From Xenopus tropicalis (Eukaryota; Chordata; Amphibia; Anura; Pipidae), in NCBI RefSeq assembly GCF_000004195.4, contig NC_030680.2, positions 1,242,964-1,306,963 of the forward strand: a DNA stretch of 64,000 nt. Reading direction: 5' to 3'. Each line of letters opens with the position of its first letter. Within the stretch, counting starts at the first letter, position 1. Both the position numbers and the translations under genes were made by a program. Of this stretch, positions 33,501 to 45,500 are shown piece by piece. Under the pieces are notes generated by a model. It was not told the origin of the DNA and made no database searches. It was given only the letters and a program-made list of their open reading frames with translations.

Positions 33501-36500
33501 GTCAGGGACCCCACTGCCCCCCTATACTCCTGCACCCCCAAACCTTGGGGATAATGATCTGTATCTCACACATATATTGTACATCAGTCAGGGGCCCCAC
33601 TTGCCCCCCTATACTCCTGTACCCCCAAACCTTGGGGATAATGATCTGTATCTCACACATATATTGTACATCAGTCAGGGACCCCACTGGCCCCCCTATA
33701 CTCCTGCACCCCCAAACCTTGGGGATAATGATCTGTATCTCACACATATATTGTACATCAGTCAGGGACCCCACTGGCCCCCCTATACTCCTGCACCCCC
33801 AAACCTTGGGGATAATGATCTGTATCTCACACATATATTGATATTGTATATCAGTCAGGGACCCCCCTGGCCCCCCTATACTCCTGCACCCCCAAACCTT
33901 GGGGATAATGATCTGTATCTCACACATATATTGATATTGTATATCAGTCAGGGACCCCCCTGGCCCCCCTATACTCCTGCACCCCCAAACCTTGGGGATA
34001 ATGATCTGTATCTCACACATATATTGTACATCAGTCAGGGACCCCACTGGCCCCCCTATACCATTGGATAACTATAAATATAAATACCTGAAACCAGCAT
34101 TTCCATGGTTTTGTCTGCCCGGGAACCAGTTGCATAATGGTAGGTTCTACAGATATATTTTGCCCCATGATCTTCTTTTACAGTTGGTTTCATTGCCAAA
34201 ACACTTATAAAAGCATTAGAATGCTCTCCATGTTCAGTCTCCAGCATCTGATGGGAATATTTGGGATCACGGATGTCGGTTGAACCCCGATCCCAGCTCA
34301 GAAGTTCTGTTTCCCGACCCCCCGAATCCACTTTCAGCCAAGTAACAGAGAGCGGCTTCGGCTTGAACCCATTGATGGGGCAGGTCAGAGTCACGGGTTC
34401 TTCATTGAGGATTCGGAGCGGGGGTACAATATCTGATATTGTGGGGGGGACTATAGAAAGAAAATGTGATGATTAGTAAGAAGGATCATTTCTATAAGAA
34501 GTCAGGAAACTAATAAATAAAGATGAAAATAAGAAACACTAGCAATCCTATGTATGTCTGACTCTCCCATCATGCACCTTAGAAATCCCCAGGCTTTGGT
34601 GGGTGCGGGGGGGGGGTGGGTTGGTTGGGGGGAGCACGACTCAACCAAACGTTACTCAGCTGTTGCTGGACTACAAACCCCAACACTATAGGAAGATGTA
34701 TTACTCCCATGTAGCTGATATTAGTTTCCCTTTAATTTAATATTTCTCATAGAAATTAGGAACTTTCTAAATATAATCATCGACAAACTCCATGTCATTT
34801 ACCCTCAGTGTCTGTCTCTCTACATTGCACCAGTCCGACTGGGACTGACCACTTGGTGGGAGCTCCCTTTGCCCACACAATGTATTATACCTGTCTTTCA
34901 TAGTAACCGATAGTAACCGATAGTAACCGATAGTAACCGATAGTAACCGATAGTAACCGATAGTAACCGATAGTAACCGATAGTAACTGATAATAACTGA
35001 TATTGTGCACAAAGGGAAAACAAAAAGAAAGGATTGTGGGAAGAAGAAGATGCTCTGTCTCCTGAATAGCAAAACAGAAGAGAATAAAAGTCAAAAAACA
35101 AGATAAAACCCACTTACCTCCATTCACCTTCAGCCGACAGGACACAGAGATGGGGCCCCTCAGGGCAGAGTGAGTGACCCTCACAGTCAGTTCTGCCCCA
35201 TCATCTTCCTCTATGTCGGGGGTTATACGGATTGTGCACTGACAGTTGGAAATGTGCTTTTTACTTGTTTTTATCAGAGGAACCATTTCCACTCGCAGCG
35301 CCCTCTGAGTTGGGGGCAGATTAGTCTCCCCGTTACCCACTAACCCTTCTCTCTCCAACTCAATAGGCACAGACAGTTCCTTTCTCTTTATAGAATGGTC
35401 CGTTTGGGCCTCAGAATCCCAGGAGTAAATTTCCATCACTTCTCCCCCTTTTCTTTGCAAACACAATGTAATTCTGATGGGTTTGGGTCGGAAACCAGAG
35501 ATCTGGCAGGAGAGAGTCGCCTCGTTCATATGCACCAAATGTTCCGCTCCGGTAATGGGAGAGAGTTTGGGGGGTTCTGTAAAGTAACAAATATTTTATT
35601 CTGACAGGTTAATGGGAAATGTACCCTTGTGGGTAAGTAGGGAATGGCACGTCCCTGTATGTGTCCCCCCTATATAGGTACAGGGCCCCTACTGCCGTGA
35701 CACAAGGGGCCTGAGGTGAGCGGCCAATTAACAGGGGTGCAGGATCAGGGTACAGTTTATAGAACCCCCCAAATTGTAGGAAGGATTAGACTTTATTTCT
35801 CTTACCTTTCTTTAGGAATTTCAAGTAGAGAAAGTAACAGAGACCTAGAGTTATTAGTAAAACGCATACTGTAATCACAACTGGGGCAGTCGTCTTATCT
35901 TCAGGGGGGGGCTCTGTAAGGACATAAAATAACCATTAATCCCATCACTGTGTTCTGTATCAGCGTCACATCACTATTTCTCATTCACATTTCAACTTAA
36001 CCATATATATATATATTTTTTTTTATATATTTGTTTATATATATATATTTATATTAACCCATTGCTTCTGGTATTTTCTTGTTTTCTTATCACCTAACAA
36101 CACGTTTTCCTTCCCCACAATCTCCCATTAGCAAGTACGTCCCTAGATTGGGGCAGACACAAGATACATAATGTGTGAGGCTTTGGCTAAACTGTAACTA
36201 GATACACAGGAGAATGGCACAGGAAGCAGAGCTACAGTATTGGGCTCCCTATGAGCCCCCGTCTGGGTTTAGGAGACGCTGCTCTATTCTGTAATAAACA
36301 TATGGAATCCAAAGTTCTAAAAATGGGGCAATAACCCCCCACACATTTATGATGTTCTATGGGCACTTTGGCTGTGCCCATAATATTGTATAGAGAGTTT
36401 CCCATTAAATGAGGAAAAGTAATGATAGAGTGTAGTTCCCCCCAATAATAATTCTAACAGACCGGTTCTTGTCTGTATTTGGTTGGGAACAGAATGTGCA

Positions 36501-39500
36501 GAGATTATATGATTAACATATTGTTATTTAGTTTCCTCCTCATTGCACTTCCATAGGGAAACGCATGGTTATATAGGCCCAGCAGGAGGCGCTGCACTGG
36601 GCTAGAACAGAGAAATGCTGGGGGCTTTTATTGGTTCCATAAGGAGGCAAACTGTCTGACTATTGCCCCCCCACTGTCCAACTACTGCACCCCCACTGTC
36701 TGACTACTGCACCCCCACTGTCCGACTACTGCACCCCCACTGTCCGACTACTGCACCCCCACTGTCCGACTACTGCACCCCCACTGTCCGACTACTGCAC
36801 CCCCACTGTCCGACTACTGCCCCCCCACTGTCCGACTACTGCACCCCCACTGTCCGACTACTGCACCCCCACTGTCTGACTACTGCACCCCCACTGTCCG
36901 ACTACTGCACCCCCACTGTCCGACTACTGCACCCCCACTGTCCAACTACTGCACCCCCACTGTCCAACTACTGCACCCCCACTGTCCGACTACTGCCCCC
37001 CCACTGTCCGACTACTGCACCCCCACTGTCCGACTACTGCACCCCCACTGTCCAACTACTGCACCCCCACTGTCCAACTACTGCACCCCCACTGTCCGAC
37101 TACTGCCCCCCCACTGTCCGACTACTGCACCCCCACTGTCCAACTACTGCACCCCCCACTGTCCAACTACTGTACCCCCACTGTCCAACTACTGGACCCC
37201 CACTGTCCGACTACTGGACCCCCACTGTCCGACTACTGCACCCCCACTGTCCGACTACTGCACCCCCACTGTCCGACTACTGCACCCCCACTGTCCGACT
37301 ACTGCACCCCCACTGTCCGACTACTGCACCCCCCACTGTCCGACTACTGCCCCCCCAATGTTGGACTACTGCACCCCCAATGTCCGACTACTGCCCCCCC
37401 ACTGTCCGACTACTGCACCCCCACTGTCCGACTACTGCACCCCCAATGTTGGACTACTGCACCCCCAATGTCCGACTACTGCCCCCCACTGTCCGACTAC
37501 TGCCCCCCCACTGTCCGACTACTGGACCCCCACTGTCCGACTACTGCACCCCTACTGTCCGACTTCTGCCCCCCCACTGTCCGACAACTGCACCCCCCAT
37601 TGCCCGATTTCCAACTTCCAATAAACAAAGACATAAGGCAGTGAGTGCTGTTCTGTATCAGAACTGACCTGTTACTGAGAGAGTGAACCCCAATTTCAGT
37701 TCTGTATCCAGGGAGCGGTGCTCAATGACACACAAATACCTTCTCCCATCATCCTCCAGGGAAGGCTTTATCGTTAGGTGACTTGTAACATTGAATGTCC
37801 CGTCCTCATTCCCAGACGTTTCCCCCGTGCAGCTTTCCTTATCCAGCGAGATGCAGTTGGTCTCACTGAGCCGTTTCACCCACTTTATTTTTATATCTTT
37901 GGGGTAAAACCCACCGATTGTGCATTGAACTGTCTTCTCCGTCTCAAGAAGGATGCTGAGATCAGTATATTGCAAACTGACAGTTGGTTGCACTGTAAAA
38001 AGCCAAAGAAACACAGAGTCGTTCCCAGTCCGGCTAGTACTTGAGTAAGAGAATAAAATACAGAAATCTTGGAAAATTTTGTGTGAATTGGGAGAGGGGA
38101 GAAGTCTGGGGGCGATGGGGAACCAAAGATAACACTGAGTTCTATGAAAGGTTCTAGGTGTCCCTGTTCCACCCATGGAATTCTGTGTTCAGGGAACAGT
38201 CTGAGTTTTAGGGAAGAGTCCGGAAAGGTACCAATCAGCCCCACGGAAACATTGGGTTCTGTTCATATTTACTCTTTGTATGGGTGGGATCCCCAGGGGG
38301 CTACTACTGAACAGAACTTGTCATGTCACAAGCGGCTGATTGGTTAAAAGGCTCAAAAAGAGCGGGGAGTGATTATTTCTTCCCATCACACCCAGGAACC
38401 CAGGGTTTTATTCCCTTTGTGTCACCCTGTTTCCAAAAATGTTCGGACACTGAGTAAAATGTAAATAAAAAAAGAATGGAATAATTTAAAGGGGATATAA
38501 ACCCAGCCATGATGCTGCCCCACTGCGCCCCCTAGTTTTGCTATAGAAGTTGCCAAAAACCATAATTATAGATGCAAGAAAATTCACCAATAAGAATTCT
38601 ACTGATAAATAATGTCATGATAAATGCAGAAGAAGTGACCAATGAGAATGCTGATTCCCTGTGTCAGGCCCCTTGCTGGTACCTTACATATAAAGATAAT
38701 TATGGCATTTTTCCCGTCATTAAAAACAAAGAACAAATAACTGACTCCATCACAAATCCTGCACATAGAGAAACAGGATTTCCATCAGAGCCGGTTAGTT
38801 TGAAAGTGTGAGTACATCACACTTTCACACAAACAAAATAACTGACTCTAGCATAAAATCAAATAACTGACTCCGGCACAAACAAAATTACCGATTCCGG
38901 CACAAACAAAATAACTGACTCTGGCACAAAATCAAATAACTGACTCCAGCACAAACATAATAACTGACTCAGGCACAAAATCAAATAACTGACTCCGGCA
39001 CAAACAAAATAACTAACTCTGGCACAAAATCAAATAACTGACTCCGGCTCAAACAAAAAACTGACTCTGGCACAAAATCAAATAACTGACTCGGGCACAA
39101 AATCAAATAACTGACTCCGGCACAAACAAAATAACTGACTCTGGCACAAAATCAAATAACCAACTGCAGCACAAACAAAATAACTGACTCTGGCACAAAA
39201 TCAAATAACCAACTGCAGCACAAACAAAATAACTGACTCGGGCACAAAATCAAATAACTGACTCCAGCACAAACAAAATAACTGACTCGGGCACAAAATC
39301 GAATAACTGACTCCGGCACAAACAAAATAACTGACTCTGGCACAAAATCAAATAACCAACTGCAGCACAAACAAAATAACTGACTCTGGCACAAAATCAA
39401 ATAACCAACTGCAGCACAAACAAAATAACTGACTCGGGCACAAAATCAAATAACTGACTCCAGCACAAACAAAATAACTGACTCGGGCACAAAATCAAAT

Positions 39501-42500
39501 AACTGACTCCGGCACAAACAAAATAACTGACTCTGGCACAAAATCAAATAACTGACTCCGGCACAAACAAAATAACTGACTCAGGCACAAAATCAAATAA
39601 CTGACTACGGCACAAACAAAATAACTAACTCTGGCACAAAATCAAATAACTGACTCCGGCACAAACAAATAACTGACTCGGGCACAAAATCAAATAACTG
39701 ACTCCGGCACAAACAAAATAACTGACTCTGGCACAAAATCAAATAACTGACTCCGGCACAAACAAAATAACTGACTCAGGCACAAAATCAAATAACTGAC
39801 TACGGCACAAACAAAATAACTAACTCTGGCACAAAATGAAATAACCAACTGCAGCACAAACAAAATAACTGACTCTGGCACAAAATCAAATAACTGACTC
39901 CAGCACAAACAAAATAACTGACTCGGGCACAAAATCAAATAACTGACTCCAGCACAAACAAAATAACTGACTCGGGCACAAAATCAAATAACTGACTCCA
40001 GCACAAACATAATAACTGACTCAGGCACAAAATCAAATAACTGACTCCGGCACAAACAAAATAACTAACTCTGGCACAAAATCAAATAACTGACTCCGGC
40101 TCAAACAAAAAACTGACTCTGGCACAAAATCAAATAACTGACTCGGGCACAAAATCAAATAACTGACTCCGGCACAAACAAAATAACTGACTCTGGCACA
40201 AAATCAAATAACCAACTGCAGCACAAACAAAATAACTGACTCTGGCACAAAATCAAATAACCAACTGCAGCACAAACAAAATAACTGACTCGGGCACAAA
40301 ATCAAATAACTGACTCCGGCACAAACAAAATAACTGACTCAGGCACAAAATCAAATAACTGACTACGGCACAAACAAAATAACTAACTCTGGCACAAAAT
40401 CAAATAACTGACTCCGGCACAAACAAATAACTGACTCGGGCACAAAATCAAATAACTGACTCCGGCACAAACAAAATAACTGACTCTGGCACAAAATCAA
40501 ATAACTGACTCCGGCACAAACAAAATAACTGACTCAGGCACAAAATCAAATAACTGACTACGGCACAAACAAAATAACTAACTCTGGCACAAAATGAAAT
40601 AACCAACTGCAGCACAAACAAAATAACTGACTCTGGCACAAAATCAAATAACTGACTCCAGCACAAACAAAATAACTGACTCGGGCACAAAATCAAATAA
40701 CTGACTCCAGCACAAACAAAATAACTGACTCGGGCACAAAATCAAATAACTGACTCCGGCACAAACAAAATAACTGACTCTGGCACAAAATCAAATAACC
40801 AACTGCAGCACAAACAAAATAACTGACTCTGGCACAAAATCAAATAACTGACTCCAGCACAAACAAAATAACTGACTCGGGCACAAAATCAAATAACTGA
40901 CTCCGGCACAAACAAAATAACTGACTCGGGCACAAAATCAAATAACCAACTGCAGCACAAACAAAATAACTGACTCTGGCACAAAATCAAATAACCAACT
41001 GCAGCACAAACAAAATAACTGACTCTGGCACAAAATCAAATATCCAACTGCAGAACAAACAAAATAACTGACTCGGGCACAAAATCAAATAACTGACTCC
41101 AGCACAAACAAAATAACTGACTCGGGCACAAAATCAAATAACTGACTCCAGCACAAACAAAATAACTGACTCGGGCACAAAATCAAATAACCAACTGCAG
41201 CACAAACAAAATAACTGACTCTGGCACAAAATCAAATAACCAACTGCAGCACAAACAAAATAACTGACTCTGGCACAAAATCAAATATCCAACTGCAGAA
41301 CAAACAAAATAACTGACTCGGGCACAAAATCAAATAACTGACTCCAGCACAAACAAAATAACTGACTCGGGCACAAAATCAAATAACTGACTCCAGCACA
41401 AACAAAATAACTGACTCGGGCACAAAATCAAATAACTGACTCCAGCACAAACAAAATAACTGACTCTGGCACAAAATCAAATAACTGACTCCAGCACAAA
41501 CAAAATAACTAACTCTGGCACAAAATCAAATATCCAACTGCAGAACAAACAAAATAACTGACTCGGGCACAAAATCAAATAACTGACTCCAGCACAAACA
41601 AAATAACTGACTCGGGCACAAAATCAAATAACTGACTCCAGCACAAACAAAATAACTGACTCTGGCACAAAATCAAATAACCAACTGCAGCACAAACAAA
41701 ATAACTGACTCTGGCACAAAATCAAATAACCGACTCCAGCACAAACAAAATAACTGACTCTGGCACAAAATCAAATAACCGACTCCAGCACAAACAAAAT
41801 AACTGACTCGGGCACAAAATCAAATAACCAACTGCAGCACAAACAAAATAACTGACTCTGGCACAAAATCAAATAACTGACTCCAGCACAAACAAAATAA
41901 CTGACTCTGGCACAAAATCAAATAACCAACTCCAGCACAAACAATAACCGACTCTGGCACAAAATCAAATATCTGGCTCCGGCACAAACAAAATAATGGA
42001 CTCTGGCACAAAATCAAATAACCGACTCCGGCACAAACAAAATAACCGACTCTGGCACAAACAAAATTACTGACTCCGGCACAAACAAAATAACCGACTC
42101 TGGCACAAACAAAATAACCGACTCTGGCACAAACAAAATTACTGACTCCGGCACAAACAAAATAATGGACTCCGTTACAAAATCAAATAACAGACTCCGG
42201 CACAAACAAAATAACTGACTCTGGCACAAAATCAAATAACCAACTCCAGCACAAACAAAATGACTCTGACACAAAATCAAATAACAGACTTCGGCACAAA
42301 CAAAATAACTGACTCGGGCACAAAAACAAAGAACCGACTCCGGCACAAACAAAATAACCGACTGGCACAAAAACATTAGGTCCAACTGTCAATCAAAATC
42401 TGACTCCAACTCCTGCATGCAGAGAGAATGAAGAGAGACAGATTGCTGAGAGGAGGGCAGGGATGAGTAATTTTATTTTTTCCTAAATGGTAAAGAATTT

Positions 42501-45500
42501 TTAATTGATTATATTTAGGAAGTTTCTTATTTCAGTGAGATGAAGCTTGTATTCCATTTTCATTTCCTTTAAATATAGTGTATCATTGATCTGCAAATCA
42601 CCCCATTTTCTTTTTATTTATATTTTTCTAAGTGTCCCAACTTTTTGGAAATGGGGTTGTAAGCTGCTGGTGCTGCTGGGGATCTCTATACCCTCACTGG
42701 GCAGTAGGTAAATGCCACTTACCTGACACCTGCAGGACAGAGTGCCCCACGGCTTTATTAGGGGTATAAATGACAGTGCAGGTATATTCTCCTTCATCTG
42801 TGAACTGAACCCGGGGTAAGTGAAGCCCCACATTGCCGGTTATAAGGTCCCTGGATATGTAGGATCCGGGCCGGGTGGGGGTGGGAGTCCCAGACACATA
42901 CAGATACACTTGTTCTTCACTTCCATTCAGGGGTTTCAGTTTCCACTCGACAGAGAGAAGCTTTGGATCCACTCTCCCAGCACCATAATCCGTTACTGTA
43001 CACGGGATAAATGCTTCCTGGTTCCTCTGGGATTTAATGGGAACGTCACTTGTTTTGACCCCCAAAGCATCTAAAGGGTAAATAAAGGAAAGATATTGTA
43101 CAGATTAAACAGATTTATAAATACAATATGATTTGGACCTAAAACGGAAATTGGGCTCAGGGCAATGTGTGAAATGGGGGTCCCCTAATGATATGTATGA
43201 ACTGGGGGAGTCCAACTTGCCCTTAGCTGCTGTGGCATTCTGGGAGCAATGTATAAATAAATAGACCCGCTGTCTGAATCCAGATCAGTTGTGGAGCTGT
43301 AGCTCTGTGTGCAGGGTCAGACTGGGCCGCCGGGACACTAGGAAAAATCCTGGTTGGCCCTGGTGGCCCAGACCCGACCCTTGCTGGTGCTCCCCCTCCC
43401 GAGCACTCCTCCCCTGATGCGTCAAATTTACGCGCTCGAAGGAGGACGTCGGGTGGGGGGCCCCTGCGAGGGGGTTAGGGGATGCGCCCGGCTGGGGGCA
43501 CCTGCAGGGCCCCTGGGACAGGAGCCCGGTGGGCCCTTCACCCCCAAGTCTGACCCTGTCCGTGTGTACCCCAATAGCAGTGAGGTGCCATGTTGGGGAT
43601 CACATAAACCAACGCGTGCAACTTTAATGTGGTGCCACTTCAATCCCAATGAGATTTACACCCCCAACTTTACCCCCAGGTTTTGACTGAAACTTCTGTC
43701 TCTTTTTACAATGTTTAATCTACGTTCTTTTTATTTGTCCCACACACTGTAACCCCCCAACCCTACATTCAATAACATATACAACTCACTTAATTCAGCA
43801 CTTTATTGACATTTTGTAAATGAAAAGTTTCTTATTTCTACATTTTCTATTTTTTTAGCAAATTAAAAAATTTTTGGGTGGAGTTTCCCGTTAGTGTTAC
43901 AAAATCTGCAGAGGAAACAGCACAACGGGGTCAGTGTCACAGTTTTACACAAGTATTAGTGTTTGTTATTATAACTGTACAACTGGGGGGTCTGTTACTG
44001 TAACTGTCACAGTGTATCAGATGCCTGTCACTAGATACTCAGTATTACTATACAGAGCCGCACAGTGTTACCCGCCCCAGACTGGGAGGGGCCAGGCCTG
44101 TCTATAACCAATAAAGCTGGGGCAGATCTGTCACTAGATACTCAGTATTACTATACAGAGCCGCACAGTGTTACCCACCCCAGACTGGGAGGGGCCAGGC
44201 CTCTCTATAACCAATAAAGCTGGGGCAGATCTGTCACTAGATACTCATTATTACTATACAGAGCCGCACAGTGTTACCCGCCCCAGACTGGGAGGGGCCA
44301 GGCCTCTCTATAACCAATAAAGCTGGGGCAGATCTGTCACTAGATACTCAGTATTACTATACAGAGCCGCACAGTGTTACCCACCCCAGACTGGGAGGGG
44401 CCAGGCCTCTCTATAATCAATAAAGCTGGGGCAGATCTGTCACTAGATACTCAGTATTACTATACAGAGCCGCAGTGTTACCCGCCCCAGACTGGGAGGG
44501 GCCAGGCCTCTCTATAACCAATAAAGCTGGGGCAGATCTGTCACTAGATACTCAGTATTACTATACAGAGCCGCACAGTGTTACCCGCCCCAGACTGGGA
44601 GGGGCCAGGCCTCTCTATACCCAATAAAGCTGGGGCAGATCTGTCACTAGATACTCAGTATTACTATACAGAGCCACACAGTGTTACCCGCCCCAGACTG
44701 GGAGGGGCCAGGCCTCTCTATAACCAATAAAGCTGGGGCAGATCTGTCACTAGATACTCAGTATTACTATACAGAGCCGCACAGTGTTACCCGCCCCAGA
44801 CTGGGAGGGGCCGGGCCTCTCTATAACCAATAAAGCTGGGGCAGATCTGTCACTAGATACTCAGTATTACTATACAGAGCCGCACAGTGTTACCCGCCCC
44901 AGACTGGGAGGGGCCAGGCCTCTCTATAACCAATAAAGCTGGGGCAGATCTGTCACTAGATACTCAGTATTACTATACAGAGCCGCACAGTGTTACCCGC
45001 CCCAGACTGGGAGGGGCCAGGCCTCTCTATAACCAATAAAGCTGGGGCAGATCTGTCACTAGATACTCAGTATTACTATACAGAGCCGCACAGTGTTACC
45101 CGCCCCAGACTGGGAGGGGCCAGGCCTCTCTATAACCAATAAAGCTGGGGCAGATCTGTCACTAGATACTCAGTATTACTATACAGAGCCGCACAGTGTT
45201 ACCCGCCCCAGACTGGGAGGGGCCAGGCCTCTCTATAACCAATAAAGCTGGGGCAGATCTTTCACTAGATACTCAGTATTACTATACAGAGCCGCACAGT
45301 GTTACCCGCCCCAGACTGGGAGGGGCCAGGCCTCTCTATAACCAATAAAGCTGGGGCAGATCTGTCACTAGATACTCAGTATTACTATACAGAGCCGCAC
45401 AGTGTTATTTCAAATAAACCTGTTATATAGGCACCTGCGGGCCGCCCCCCCAAACACCGTTGCCCCAGGCACAGCCCCCTGGGTACAATATATAAACACG

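Noticed and set aside
32435..34071. Long frames on both strands (for example QYMCEIQIIIPKVWGCRSIG)
   Set aside because: They arise from the 87/93-bp array, whose unit lengths are multiples of three; both strands are open equally.
36663..37667. 334-residue TAPPLSDYCTPTVRLL frame
   Set aside because: Translation of the 22-bp intronic minisatellite.
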